Notes: generated by a model not told the origin, from the letters alone. Positions 25,787 through 39,969 are shown, counted from the stretch's first letter. The stretch is DNA of 64,000 bases from Glycine soja (GCF_004193775.1 NC_041008.1:8076731-8140730), one strand, 5' to 3'. Made by a program: numbers and translations.

Positions 25787-28700
25787 TTTTTCACTCCAGT
25801 TTAGGGCACCTTAAACAAACCTTTTATTTTTAATAAATATAAAGGATTTCCATATCTTTTACAAAATAAATATAAGATTGTTGAATGTGTATTCAAATTT
25901 ATTATTTTTTTATGTAAAAAAATAACTCAAGTGATTAAATAAGAGCTTGAGTTATTATAAAAAATTTTTCGATCAATTCTCACGGATGAAAAAATAATAA
26001 TTTATTTCTCTATAATAGACCCAAGATTATTCTAATTTAATGAATGATTTTGACTTTGATTCTTAAATATGTAGCTATATATGTTATATTCAAAGAAAAA
26101 CATGATTAAAAATATAAATATATTATTTTTCGTCTATAACAATTTTTCCAACCAATAAAATTGTATTTTTTAAAAGATACCCATGATTTTGTACCTAAAG
26201 GAAAATTAGTTTGTTTAACGAATATGTCACTATTTTTTAATTGAAAATTATGAGTTAAATAACTTTTATATAAATAAGCTAAAATAAACATGTCATGGAA
26301 TATTTCAAGATAATTAAAATTAAAGGAATTCCCATTATTTTAAAAGAAGTGGAGAACTCAGAAAAGGAAACTGAAAAATGATGTTTCTATCATAAAGTGT
26401 TGAATTCTAAATTTACCAAAAAGCTAGAATTAATGTGATATTTCAACCTGGTGATCAACCTATTAAGACACTTGGCTTTCTCGTTATTGTCCATTTGAGC
26501 ATATGATCGCTTAGAGTATGAGTCAGCAGTGTAGCATATAAGATTTTGAAAAATATTCACTAGATCACGTCCATATTAAAAACTCGTCAAATTCTCCTTG
26601 AATGCTAGTGTTGATGTTGCCCCTCCAACATATTGGGTGTTCACAAATATATATTCTCTCAAGTTTAAGCCAATAAAATATTTGTATATTATTTTATTTG
26701 TGTGGGGTTTAGTGTTGCACTGTTAGCTGTTACCCTATCACGCATATATAACAGTAGTAGCTTTTTAATTTATTCATAGTCTACAGAAGCTATCATTTTT
26801 TTTAGAACTTCTTTAATATTGTTGGGCATCAGAGATTGATAAAGTATAGTAGTGGATAGAAAGATAGCTATAAAGGGAAGGAGCGCATGAGGAATGGCTG
26901 AAGCAAGGTTAAGAGTTAAGACTAGATAATTTTTTGTGGCAAAGGGAACAAAGGCAATGTGGGCATATATGTGGTGGGACATATTCCAAAGAAACTATGA
27001 TCTACATGATTTATAGTTAACATACTAATTTAGTATATATGTTTAATTGAGAAGTGATTCTAACACGTATATTTTTATTATTAATTCAAATTTATTAAAA
27101 AAATTATAAAATTATAATTGTCAGTGTGATTAATGAGGAGTGAAATTAACATAATTTTATAACTGTGGATTTTAGTTAATAAAAAAACAATTAAAAATGT
27201 GTTAAAAATGTCGTGATTGCATTTATTACATTTATAAGTTATTAATATCAACAGTATAATTGTATAAAGAACAGAGGGCATGAAGTGAGTTGAGGTAACC
27301 TTCAAGTGGCACAAAAGCTAGGAGAGAGTCACGTGGGTTCACAAATGAACTGAAATGAAATGCATCTTTTTCACAAGTATATAAAGACTTTTACTGCCAA
27401 CTTTTTCTCGTCGTATATGTATGGAGTGATGGAGTTGCCACTCATGTCATGCGACTGAAGTGATGCCAGTGTTATTTGGGTAAAAAAAAAGTTTAACTTT
27501 TTATTAGACACGATGCTGAAGATCACAAACACAAGTATCTTAATACAAGAGAAACTTCTCATACGTGTATTGACGCTACAGAAACTAATAAGAACGAAAA
27601 TTCAAACCCTAGAATAGAAAAGAGTGATTTTTCTCAACATGAAAAGCTCGATCAACGAGACTGATATTTATAGTACTGGAGGGCACCATATGACTTTTGG
27701 TAATAAAATGTTGTAAAATCAATAAAAGCTTAAGGTAAAAAATCCCATTATTTTCGTTATTGATTGTAATCCTGCAACATTAAGAACCCAGATATTTATA
27801 TAAGCTTTTGAATTAAAAATATCTTCAAAAATAATTTAAATAAATAAAGTGTAAATAGATTGTCCGATTCATTATTGCACACGCAAGGAGAACTTGCATT
27901 TCGTCAAGTCCACCCACAAGGTCTAACCTCATGCGACCTAAACTTTCATTTCTTATTAGTCACTTTAAAAATTTATATCACAAGTTAATATATAATAATT
28001 AAGCCAAAGTTATTTTAGACAACTTGGGACTTTATCTTTTGAAATATCTTTTCAAAAACTAAAAAGCATCACACTTTGTGGAGAATAATAATTCAGCCGT
28101 TTAATTTATTGGGTTTTCAAGCTAACTATGTAATTAGTTTTGAAGTTCAAATTCAAATCAATTTGAATTTGAAGTGATTTAAATTAGATCAAATTTTAAT
28201 TTTTACATTTTTTTTAGAGAGATAACAAATCATTCTTAAAATATATGATAATACAATAAAATATCTTAGCGTATAAGCCAATGGCTATTAGTCTAAAAGT
28301 AATATACTTGAGTTGAAATTTACACTGCTAAAGAGATATGCACAATGCTCTTAACATAATCTTTAACTTTAATTAAGTCACAAATTAACTTACTTGATTT
28401 TAACTTAGTAAATAATATATACATTAATTTAAAAATATTAAATTGAAAAATAATATCGAAATAAATTTTAATTTTATGCCTCTCCCTCAATTTCTTTGAT
28501 GTATCTCTCACACATATTCTTCTTTGCTTTTTCATTGCAGTTACTTCAATCTCCCACTTCTTATTTAAGTACTACACAAAATTATCTCAAACTAATTTTA
28601 ATAAGATAAAAACTTTCGAGGTGAGTTTATTTTAAAAATAATTTTTTTAAAAAAAATTAAATTAAATTTTAAAAACTAAAATTTGATTATTATTTAAAAA

Positions 28701-29164
28701 AAATAAAACTCACAACTAAAAACTACTCCTAAGTGGGTCTAAATTGCTAGTTTTTTTTTATCCGGCATGTCAAAAACTTGGCATGATTATGATTGAATTC
28801 GAATAGGCGCCAAGTAACTAATTCATTAGCAATTGACGTCATTAGCAATTAATATTTCTATTGTTTTACTGCAATATTTTTACTCCAAAGCCCGTAAAAT
28901 CATGACGCATTAGAGTTGGAACATAACTAGACGTTGATAGGAATAATTGAAGAAAACAATTGAAAGAATTGAATAGTAATTGACATATATGCAGTTATTG
29001 CAAGAAATAATTGAAAAAAGGCAATAATTAGTAAAAGGTTGATGCGCAGTAAATAGTCAATGATACGTGTGTGTGGCCTATGGCAAGTTGTACTCATCCA
29101 ATCAATCCATTTTAATCTTTTTTTTATGGGTTGAATTGGGGTTTCCATCTAGTTTTAACATCTT
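25787..29164. other. Intergenic AT-rich sequence without a supported gene
   Basis: Several small frames exist (for example a hydrophobic 70-codon minus-strand frame at 26770-26982), but none has recognisable motifs or splice context. A run of repeated Tourist-like or hairpin structure was not found here. Confidence 0.45.
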
Positions 29165-29590
29165 GTTTTACCTGAAAAACTGGATTAAGCAAAAAGCAGG
29201 GCGGCCAATCCATTAATCTATTTTTTATTAAAAAGTAATTTAATATTTATTTTAATGTTTTATACATACATTTATTAATTTTTAATTATTTTGTTTTTGG
29301 TTTAAATAAATTATTATCCAAAATTTAAGGTAATATATTCAATTTTTTAGTAATTATTTATTATTTAATATTTATAAAAGATAAAATTAATTAAAATATA
29401 TTTATTATTTACTTTTTCTTAATATTTTAGTTTTTGCATACCAATGGATCAACCCACTAACCCAACAAAAATGGGGGAGGGGAATTGATACTTTGAACCC
29501 ATATTTGAAATGCGAGGGGACGTGGGTTGGCCAATTTTTGGCGGGTTGGTGGTGAGGGAGGCCGGACTAACTTGTTTTGTCATCCCTAGA
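29165..29590. mobile_element. Possible non-autonomous hAT-like remnant
   Basis: The right end reads ggcgggttggtggtgaggga, then ttgttttgtcatccctag. Read in reverse complement it begins CTAGGGATGACAAAACAAG and is followed by CCAACCCGCC-type sequence, a pattern common at hAT-like ends in plants. A complementary left part near 29190 (ggcggccaatccattaat) is only loosely similar, and no 8 bp target duplication was identified. Confidence 0.3.
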
Positions 29591-29848
29591 ACTTGATGAA
29601 TGACATGCTAACAATGGCAACAAGCATTACAAGAAAGAAAACAGAATAGTGGAAACAGGAAGAAAGGAATAGGAAATCCACATAGTAAGATCTTAATGGT
29701 AAATAATCTATTTAAGTTAATATATAAATATTTATATATTGCTAACACTTTCTTTTATACCGGAAAATAAAATTGTTATGGAATGTTATCTCGGGATGTG
29801 TTAGTATGAAAACTTATACATTATTCGATCTAACTAAAAATAACTTAA

Positions 29849-29930
29849 TACTCTCTCTATTTCAGAATATATGATGTTTTAAAAAAAGTTTGTTCCAAAA
29901 TATATGTCATTTTGTAAGACTAATGTTACA
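29849..29930. mobile_element. Partial Stowaway-like MITE end
   Basis: The string tactctctctatttcagaat followed by atatgatgttttaaaa and later ccaaaatatatgtcatttt resembles the common plant Stowaway terminus (CTCCCTCCGTTTCAAAATA...). Only one end is recognisable. Confidence 0.4.
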
Positions 29931-30800
29931 TTAAATACTATTTTCGAAGGCTACCCTTAATAAATACTTAAAGAGAGCAGTGTATAAAAAGAGTAAATGA
30001 ATCATTAATTAGATAGATAATGTAATGCGTTTTTTTAATTGTTTGTTCAAGTGATTTAATTAAATTATAAGAGAAATTAAATTTAGTTTAAGTACTTGAA
30101 TGAATTAATTAATAAATTTGGTGATTTGATTCTATGTGTGTGTGGTTAGTGAGTTTTAGTGTTTTTGGCTTAAGAGGATGAACTTTAGTTTATGATTGGA
30201 GGGATGGGTGTGTATAGTAAGATTTAAGCGTGAAAAGAAGGAATTATAAGAGTCATAAACTCTCATTCAACTCTCAAAAATCTAAAACACAAACACATAA
30301 GTTTTTATTTTACTCTCTTCTTTTTCTCCAAGAAAACATATTCCTTAAGGAGTTGAGAACTTGGTTTTCTTGTTGGAAGGAAGTATTTTTCTTCTTTATT
30401 TGGTGTTCATTGGTTATCCCATTGTGTGGTAAACATCTCTCTTCCCTTTTTTATATTCCATTTTTTGTTTTTTCCACTAAGGCACCCATGGGGATTCCAT
30501 GGAAAAGGCTTAGTTTTTTGGTTTGAATTTGACTTTGAGTCGGTTTTAGGTATAGATAATACCCTTGTAGTTTGAATTGCTAGTAGAGTTGAAGAAAACT
30601 TCCTCATTGCTGAAAAATGTTGTTAAAAATGAAAGTTTGAGCATTTAAGGTTTTGAGTTTTAAAATTTGGGTTGGTGTTTATTTGATGAATATTGATTAA
30701 AAGTTCATATTTGTGAAGTGTTTTGATGTTGTTTATGTATTTGGAATTGATGGGGAAGAGTTTGAGTTTGTTTTAGGATGATTTGAAAGTCATGAGAGAC
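29931..30800. other. Intergenic sequence, possible LTR-type repeat
   Basis: No gene is supported. The longest frame (30230-30526) lacks coding character and starts without a convincing context. Together with the tandem motif array that follows and the T-rich sequence up to about 32.1 kb, this may be the decayed LTR of a gypsy-type element, but I could not define ends. Confidence 0.3.
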
Positions 30801-30824
30801 AATTCTGCAGAAATATTGAAATTG

Positions 30825-30985
30825 TGCAAAATTTGCGTCCAATGACTATTTTCACATCAAGTGACCATTTTCGCATCCAATGTCGTGCCCAACATCCACT
30901 TACCATTTCGAGTCCAATGATTAGTTTTGAGTTCGATGACCAGTTTTGAGTCCAATGATCGATTTTGAGTCCAATGACCAATTTT
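30825..30985. repeat. Degenerate short tandem array (unit about 20 bp)
   Basis: About seven imperfect copies of a unit like gagtccaatgaccatttt follow each other, with variants gcgtccaatgactatttt, gcatccaatg, gagttcgatgaccagtttt and gagtccaatgatcgatttt. Such motif arrays occur within plant LTRs and satellite-like spacers. Confidence 0.6.
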
Positions 30986-30989
30986 GATG

Positions 30990-33900
30990 TGAATGTGATT
31001 AACTTTTGTTTTTCTTGCATAAATTAACTATTTTGAGATCTTAATGAATTTATGATGATATGAGATGTGATTTAGATGATGTTATTTTTATTATTAGAGT
31101 TGACTTTATGTTGAGATAATGGAATTCACATTTGTATGAGTTTTTGGTGAGTTGTTTGCAAGAATTCAAAGTGTTGGAATGCCTTGCTATGCTTATTGAA
31201 CTATATGTGGGTTCATGAGTGTGAATAACGTATGAATGATGAATCTATGATATTACAACCTCTTATGATGTTGGGATTGGTGAACGAATTTGTGATGACG
31301 TATGATATTGATTTAAATTATCATAACATATATGCATTGATGAATGACATTATTTGTGAGAAGAAAACCCTCAACCTAGTGTTGGAGGTTGTCATGGTGG
31401 CTAACACCGAATGGACTTATAGAGTGGATGGGTGGATGAATCTCTAGATAGGTTAAGGTATTTGCAAACCTTCCTAAGGTAGGCCATTGTCCATGCTCAT
31501 CCATTTTCGATAAGACCACGCTTCTTCCGTGGGATTAATTCAAGTCTCCCCAAATGGTCATATCATAAAATACAATTATGTTAAGGGATGTACTTGGGTT
31601 AATCGCTCAAAAGATGAAATCTTCCAAGAGTAAACATGATAGTTAGACATGTGCATTGATAATTGTGACTTAAGAATGATGTGCTTACTTGAGGAGCTAT
31701 ATTAGTACATGACTTGGAAAAATGAAGGATTTCTATATCTTTTTAACATCTTAATCTTATATTTTCTCTTACATGTTGTTTCCTTTTGAAATGAGCTTAC
31801 TCTTGTATTTTTTGTTGAACTGTGATGATCATGTCATTTGATACAAGAGCATATTATGATGTAACCTATGAGGAACATGTCACTCGTGATTGATATGGAC
31901 TTGGTGGTGGACTTAGAGGCGAGATATGACCCTTCGTCATTTATTTATGTTGTATTTATTCCTTGAATGAGATCTTTGAGTTTTGTTTAAAGATTTGTTT
32001 ACGATGTTTGATGACGTAATACCTTGAGACATACGTACCTTTATGTTTTACATATCGATGACCTTTTATGAATAAATTTATATGGTACACTTGTATTAAA
32101 AAAAATACACATATTTTCATTAGTTAAATTGATTCAAGAGTTTTAAAAGAACTAAAAATAAATCTTTTTACATTAAAATCTTAGTTTTTCGGACACAAAT
32201 AAATGATATATTAGGAAATTATATAATATTTTTTTGAAATTCAACAAATTTTACATTCCTGATACTTGTGCAAAAATCTTAAACGTTATATATCCGATTT
32301 TCTCCTATCCCAAACATTGACTTAGTGTCATGTTTTTTTTTTTTTGTTAGCCAAAAAATATATATTTATAAATATAAAAGAGCATAAGAAGTGCATTATA
32401 AATATAAAAGAGCATAAGAAGTGCAAAAAGTTCAAAATACAAAACCTCATAATTTAATACAAAAAGTATACCCCCATGGGATATCTCTCCAACTTGAGTG
32501 TTAAAGTGCTTGCAGGTATTTCGACATCGTCGTGCTCTGCCAATTGACAACAAGGCTTGAACTAAATCTTTGTCATTGAATCGAATCTACATCATTTTCA
32601 TTGAACAAAAATATTTTAAAACCCCGTTAAATATATAGTTTATAGCATTTATAGATATTTAAATCTCACCAAATGCAAAACTTGGTTTTAGGATTTAAAA
32701 CTTTCGTTAACAAATATGAACTAATTGATTATGTTGTTTGATATTCAATTATGTTACAACATCTCAACGTGATCGATTGTGTCTACTTGACTACTTGGTT
32801 TCGTGCACATTCAAAACTCTAAAAAAAATGCAACCAGATACTTTTTTTAACTTTTTATTTTTCTAAATTTCTCTTTTTATTTCTACTATTTTAGTTTCTC
32901 TTAAATCAGACACATATGTATTGAATTAAGCTAAAAATAACTTATAAACATATTATAATTTTTATAAGGTCTCAAAACACTTATACAAATATTTATGCTA
33001 TAAAATGCATCCAAAACAATTGTAAATAATTTTTTATAAAAGCAAACGGATCCGTAGAAATTTAAATTAGTAGTATATTTTAGTTGTTCGTTAATACATT
33101 TCTAAATAGAATTTAAGTATAAATGCTATTTTTTTTTTATCCTTAAATCAATATATTTATTATTATTCAGTCGGTAAATTTTTCAATATTAAATTTAAGG
33201 ACAAAGTGGTACGCTCTCACATTCCCCACTTACTTTATCCTAAAATTTAATATTGAAAAATAATAACTAAATAAAATTTGTATAATTTTTCGACTATTTT
33301 TATTGTATTTTATTATACTTTGTATTTTCTATACATCGTTTGTTAAATCATAATCTAAAAGAAAAATACAAACATTGCATAGTGAAAATATGAGATATAA
33401 GAGAATAATTTTCAAATCAATATAGAATTAATAAATTTAAAATTATATTCTTAACATTTTAATTAATTCATCCATTGAATCATGCAACATTATCACAGCA
33501 ACTACTTTTCAATATTTATACACAATCAAATCTAGTAGCTATTTGCCTTTTCTAAACAATAAGGTTAAAAAAAGTGAGATAATGAAGTGCTAATTAATTT
33601 TGACAAATCTTATTAACACACTGGTAAAAATTAACATATTATCTAACATATTCTTTTTATATAAATTCTTTAATATTTATTAAAATTTATTGAAAATTAT
33701 ATTTTTTTAAAATCTCACTTTTTTATTTAGTCCGTCTTTTTAATAATTTTATAGTTTTTAATAAATTTTAATTGATAAAATATAATATGTTGAAAATTAT
33801 TTTGCTAACACACCTTATTGATTTTTGTTATTGTGAGAAAAGTTTATAAAATTGATTTACCTTATAAGTTTAACTTCAACAGTTTGTTACTTGTGATTAT

Positions 33901-35379
33901 GTCTTCTAACAAATTTAAATTCCAGTTTAATCAAATAAAAATATTTTTATATATATATTTTTACAATTTTAGTATTCGATTCTTAAACTTTTAGTGAAAT
34001 TTTTACAATATACATTAAATCAAATTGATTTAGAAACACCAATATGCGAAGCTACAAAACTAAAAACACCATGTTTTTGTTTTCTTCGTTCATCACCAAA
34101 GCGTAGATCTGTCAATACAAAAGTCAGAAGTAGAACGTACAATTTTTTTGGCTTTGCATACAAAAGTTGCGGCACGTTGAGCCATGGTTTGCAGCAGTCC
34201 TTTCTAAAAATAACAAATACTGCATTTGTTTCACTTTTGTGATTTAGGACCATAATCTTGTAGGACATCTATAAATGCTTAATTTCTTTCTGAACTAAAA
34301 ATGTTTTTTTTTTTTTATCCGTGGTAAATCCCATTGGCTTTGAACTAAAAAATGTGTTACAGTTTAAACAATGTAAATAAATTTCTTAATAGTAATGAAA
34401 AAACTATAAATGTGTCTCTCTAAGGCATTTATTTGTTGCCTATATAACTTTTTGTGTTATTGGATGTTAACTAATTTCAAACACTTTATTATAAATTTTA
34501 AAAACTTAGAAAATGAAATAGTATCTTTAACCTTGTATTTTTAGTTCTGAAATTTTATCAAACATTTCTCATTTAAATTTTTTAAATATTAAAATTAATA
34601 ATAAGACTTTAAAACTAAGAGTTGATAAATGCTAAGAATCAAACATTCTTCTTTCTTTTTTTATATATATATATATTCGTTTTCCTCTTCCTTTTTTCAT
34701 ATGCTTTCTTTTTTCACCTCAAGCATTCCTTATTACTTTTCAATTTCTTGAGCCCCCTTTTTTTTTTTTCTGTTCTCTCTCAATGTTTTGATGAGACCAT
34801 GTTGTTAACTTATTGACAAGTGTAGCTAATTTTATCACAAGTAGTAAAGATTAAAATGAAAGTCCAAGTGTCAAATTCACATGAATTTTGGTTATACTCT
34901 AGTGATGCAAATCCAATTATTAAGCAATGAGAAGAAATAAAAGAAGAAAATGAAGTGTAAGTGTGAAAATTGGGGGTAAAAGAAAAGAAAAAAGATAATA
35001 AGAAAAATAAATAATAGTTTAAATGCGAAAAGATGAAGTCAGAATGCAATAATGTGGGGCCTATGCCAAAACTACTTATAATGTAATATAATAGATTTTT
35101 TCTAATTAATGAAATCCATATTTCTACTTGTATCTACTGAATTATCCTATTTTTGGTTTTCCACACAAAGAACCTAATTTATTTATCATTTTTCTCAAAT
35201 TTCTTTGCAGATATAAAATAACAAACCGCATTAAGATAAGAGATACAAAAATTCTTGGGCAAAATAAATGTCAATCTATTTCTAGCAATGAATTTATTTA
35301 GATACTCTTTCCGGGTTCTTTAAAAAATAATCATTTTTCAATGCATTACCCTCTAAATATTATATGGGTGATCAGACTA
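30990..35379. other. Intergenic AT-rich sequence with one short tandem duplication
   Basis: No supported gene. The frames at 31232-31447 and on both strands at about 33994-34268 show no recognisable motif. The part from about 31.0 to 32.1 kb is less AT-rich and could belong to an LTR-type repeat. Confidence 0.4.
32367..32424. repeat. Exact tandem duplication of a 30 bp unit
   Basis: The unit tataaatataaaagagcata plus agaagtgc and two further bases occurs twice back to back, giving an apparently recent two-copy duplication. Confidence 0.85.
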
Positions 35380-35890
35380 TAATAACAGAAAAGCACAAAG
35401 AAGTATAATAAAAAAAGAATTGCATTAAATAGATAATAGGAAAGAATTACATTACAAGAGTTTGGCCTCTAGGCTTCCAACAAAAGGAGTTTAGTCTCTC
35501 ATAGCCATGAGAGACTTTACACTTCAGGGGCTAATGAAAGAAGGGACTGGATGACTAGTAGTAAAAAAACGGGGAATGACTAAGAAAGAGGTTTCCCCTA
35601 CGGGGTAAGCTCAGGCTTTGTATAGTTCTCAGACTCAGTGTGTATTTTTCTTCTACTTCCTACTCCTTTTGTAGACCTAAGATAACTTACTTTTCATGCT
35701 AATCTTGCGCTAAGCGCGGGCTTTCACGCTAAGCATGCATCTGGGCATCCTCGTGGGCCTTTTTGCGCTAAGTCTGTGTTGCACACTGAGTGAAACTGTG
35801 CGCTAAACCTGAACTTACCTGCTAAATGAGAGTGTGCGTTGAGTTTAGATTACATGTTGAACGAACTGTCCAATCATTCTTCAATGTTTT
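35380..35890. mobile_element. LTR-retrotransposon-derived segment with 'cgctaagc' motifs
   Basis: A less AT-rich block carries repeated variants of gcgctaagcgcg (ttgcgctaagcgcgggc, cacgctaagcatg, gcgctaagtctg, gcgctaaacctg), between a left part containing agagtttggcctctaggctt and a T-rich right part. I recall this motif as frequent in soybean LTR-retrotransposon sequence. Boundaries, orientation and family were not determined. Confidence 0.45.
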
Positions 35891-38426
35891 TTTTCCATAT
35901 TTTTTTATTAATTTTCTCTAAAATGCTTGAAATCTTCTTCTTTTGACTTCTACTAAAAAAAATTACGAAGATGTTAATTTCTTCGTTATTTCATTGAAAT
36001 CAATAATAAAGTGAAAAAATTATTATTATTATTAATCAAAATTAACTATCAAATTAGTTCAAATTTCACAGTTATATATGTGAACCCAGTACAAGAGTAT
36101 TCAGTATTTGTTAGATTATTTGTTATTTAAAAATTAAAGTCAGATCAAAATTTCATTTCAGATATATGATACAATTAAAGTAATGCAACAATAGCTTGCA
36201 AATGGAGCTAATAATAAAGAATTTTAGAAACTTAAATTTTTATGACTTTTGGTCGCACGTGGTTACAACTTCACATAATTTATTGGGAGAAGGTTAACCT
36301 TTTAAATAAATTTAAGTTTTTTTGAGAGATTAGTCGTCTTTGTCTCTTAGATAGAAGACATCCTAAGTTCATGAAAAAGAATGAATTTAGGGTCCATTTA
36401 GTTGTTGGTAGAATTTATTTTAAATGAATTGATATTAAGAAAACAATTCAAAAAGTATTTTAAATTTTTTTATTTAAATGAGAAAATCATACTATTATAC
36501 TTTTGAATTGTAATTAATATAAATACAATATTAATAACTTTTGCGAATCTCACATCTGAAAGCATTTCTACTAACCATAAATTTTTTAAAAAGTCACTTT
36601 TATCAAAATTATATATATTTCTTCGCAAAATTTTATAATGATAAAATTTATATCAAATTTCTTAAAGTTTTATCATTAAACTTTTAAACTAAGTGAATAC
36701 ATATGTAGATATTTTAATCGTCATTAAATTACTTCCATTAAAATTATTGTATAGAATTTATATATAAAATGCCAGCACGTGTTCCCATATAATTTGAAGA
36801 CCCAATGACAAAACTGTAATTAATAAATTCTATATAAATTTTATTCAATTTAAGCAGTCAAAATCTAAAACATAATCACGAATTACGTTAATTAAAGTAA
36901 AATCGTTTAAACAATATTCTCACACTTTGAAGCAGCCATCCCTTCCAGAGGGGGAAAAAACACACACACACATTGATCGAGTAAGTTATTGTTGGACAGT
37001 CAAATAACTTACGTAAGGGATGAATTCAGTTATTATGCATACATATGCGTCCATATTCAATTTGAAATGTCTAAATATAAGGTTTAAATGAATTGATTTG
37101 GGTAGTGGAATAAAGGTCTAATGACACTAAGCTTAGTTTGTCTAATGATCATTGATTCACATTAACGTAAACATAACTTAAGAAAATATTTGAAAATTAG
37201 GTAAAAAATTACTTTTGAGTCAAAAATATTTAAAAAAAAAATCAAAATTTGTATTTGTTGGAACGCGTATCATACCAATTTCAACCGGAAATCAATCAAA
37301 TATGTACTTAATAGTAGTTTTACTTTTGATTTCTTCTTCCTTGTAATTTCATCCAATTGTCGTGAAACAAAATAGTTTTAAGCACGTATCTCGAATGCTG
37401 CAAATGTTTCTTACAAGGAATACATCTTTCTTTACATGTGTGAAGAAAAAAGGGTATTGTCAAAAGTGTGTTTGTTTCTTGTTTTCTATCATCATTATTT
37501 TTAAAAAATACAATAAAATAGGTTTGATCAGATTTTTTTTTTCCTTTCAAATAATCTCCTTTTTTTTTCTGGATATTCGAACAATCTCCTTTTAGTTTTT
37601 TAGAAATAAAATAAAATAAAACAACTGTAAACTTTTCTAACTTTGTATTTTTAATTTGTTGTTATATATTTATATTCTTTTTTATGTTGTTCTATTTTTT
37701 CTTCTTACTTACTTTCTTCTCTCTTTAAAAATTCTATTTTAAAAAACATTCTAAAAGTTAATTTTAAATTTTGATAATTAAAAAGCAAAAACACAATTAA
37801 ATGCACCTATAATTTTGTCTACTTTTTTAATGTAACGATGAAATATTTTGAGTTAAATAAGATTATTACAAGTTATAAATATGCTCTCTCAATATTTAAA
37901 ACAATTATATATGTATAGACTCAAACACTATATTAAATTGGAGTAATTTTATGTCACTCAATCCATGCCAAATAACATTATATACAAATCATTAAACTAA
38001 ATTTGAATAGGAATATCTAACAATTTTTCATGAACCTTTTTCTTTTTACCTTTTCTTCACCCAAAAAACATCCTAAACAAGTTAAATTAAGTAACAAAAC
38101 TCACAGTTTGAATATTTTACATAATTATATATTCAAGATTCTAATCCGATCCTACTCATTAAATTGAAACAACTCTATGTTACTTGATCTACACCATCCG
38201 CAAAGCATTTATTTAAAAACAATATTTATGAAAAAAAAAACCTGAAACCGAACACAACTATAAATATCTAACAATTTTCCCACTACCTTTTTACTCTTTT
38301 TCCCAACCTTTTTTCTTTACACAGAATCAACGCACAAAAAAGGATAGAACTTTCAATACGACAGAAAATCCAAGATGAAATTTTGTGGCAGTAATAATTC
38401 ATTCATTTCATAACCTAAAACTAAAT
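35891..38426. other. Intergenic AT-rich sequence next to the heat-shock-factor 3' end
   Basis: No gene supported. The part immediately left of 38427 should contain the 3' UTR of the minus-strand heat-shock-factor gene; sequences such as aataaaataaaataaaa occur but the poly(A) site is not assignable. Confidence 0.5.
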
Positions 38427-39969
38427 CTAAAAGCCCCCTTCCAACAACGAAAACGGATAAGGCGGCACCGCATTCCCCTCCGCCGCCATTTCCCCCCAAA
38501 ACCCCCCACGCCTCAAATACCCTCCTCCCATCGTCGGAAACGCCGGCGCTACCACCGTCAAAGGTGCCGGCACGGAGGCGCAATTGTACCCATAACAACC
38601 CTGTTCACCCCAACACCCCAGCGGCGGCGGCGAACAAATATTGTTACTATTGTTGTCGATTTCCAACCCTGTCTCCGGCGACGAAGACTTGATATTATAA
38701 TTACCTTCGTCTTCTTCGAACTCTGTCTTGATGCCGGAGGACGACGACGACGACGTCGCTGCCGTCGGCGGCGGAGGCGGAATGAGGCGTCGCTTTTTCT
38801 CTCCCAGGTGTTTCTTTTCTCTTTCTCGGAGAATCCGAGAAAGAATCTGCGGGTCCTCGACAACCTTACACAGAAAAGCCATCATTTGTTGTGGTCGTTT
38901 TTCTGTTGTCTCTAACCTCTTGTTCATTTCATGAAGCTCTTCCTCCAACGCTTTTTGCTCCTCCTTCAACCTCGCTATCTCCATCACCATAGCCTCGTCG
39001 TCCAACTCCTCCAGCTTCAAGGGATGCGAATAATGCGAATTGGAATTGGTCCTCCCAGCTCCACCGTGCTTCTTCCGCACGATGTTCCTCAATAAGTGCT
39101 TTTGTCCTCGCAGGAACCACTCGTTCGCGAACTCCCACCGATCCGGATCCACCTTTCTGAAACCCTAAATATTATATACAAAAAAAAAAAAGAAGATTAA
39201 AATTAACAGAATTATGAAAAAAATAAGAGATGCCCAGAATAAAAAATCTGATTTTGGTAAGTGGGCTTCGGTCCAAATTGCTAAAAACTCAGAAATTTTT
39301 GTGTTTTTAGTATTTTTTTTCTTCCATCAAAATTAGAATTTTACATCCATAATCCGTATTAATCTTAGGATAAAACTCTAATTTTGTTTTATAAAATAAC
39401 ATAACAACTATCTAAGAATAATATATAAGTTTTGTTCAAAATTTGAATACCTAATTCCCAAGCTATTAAATGGCAAGGTAGATAAGTGAAGTGAATCTTC
39501 AATCTTGATTAGAAAGTAATACCGAAAATATTTTAGATACTTATTTAAAATTTTGTTGAATGTGTTTTTTATATTATTCTCTTATCAGAGATGAAATTAC
39601 AGTAATCTATGTTTTTTTTTTATGAAAAAATTATATTAGAAGTTGGCATATTGGAATAAAACCTGAACGATAGTTAAAGAATAGCAGAAAAAACAAAATA
39701 CATAAGCATTCTACTGAAACTAAAAGTGAGGTGAGTGAAACACTAACATAGGTGTTGAGTTGGCGAACGAAGCTGGAGAAGTTGTTGTGCTTGAAGAAAG
39801 TAGGGAGGAGGGAGTGGGAGAAGTCGAGGGGATCGAGGACGATGAAGCTGTTGTTGGCTGGGCCCCACGTGATGAGTTTATCGGTGGTGGGATCGTTCAC
39901 CATATTGTAGGTTTTTATGACAAACGGTGCGATCACGTTGTTGTTGACGATGATGTTGTGTTCCATCAT
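38427..39969 (-). CDS. HSFC1: Heat-stress transcription factor, class C (HsfC1-like)
   Basis: Two exons, 39969-39748 and 39164-38427, encode 319 aa. The 583 bp intron falls exactly at NTY|GFRK, the conserved position in the plant HSF DNA-binding domain. Residues about 12-107 form that winged-helix domain ([41 protein letters not shown]). Residues about 125-170 are a heptad-rich oligomerisation region ([20 protein letters not shown]). A basic KKRR at 197-200 is a likely nuclear localisation signal, and a Ser run lies at 212-217. The tail is Gly/Pro-rich and lacks the acidic-aromatic AHA activator motifs of class A. The protein should bind heat-shock elements in the nucleus; class C members are linked to cold and osmotic or ABA responses. 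A second Met follows the first, so translation could start at either. Confidence 0.93.

Noticed and set aside
26770..26982. Hydrophobic 70-codon minus-strand frame
   Set aside because: It could encode a membrane segment, but composition is AT-driven and there is no homology that I recognise.
30230..30526. 98-codon plus-strand frame
   Set aside because: No ATG in context, low-complexity Phe/Ser-rich sequence and probable location in a decayed LTR-type repeat.
33994..34268. Frames on both strands of equal length
   Set aside because: Neither frame shows a motif, and mirrored open frames suggest chance; a short Met-Ala-Gln-Arg start on the minus strand leads to an early stop.
38353..39138. Other frames over the heat-shock-factor second exon
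   Set aside because: They are antisense or off-frame shadows caused by the GC-rich coding exon.
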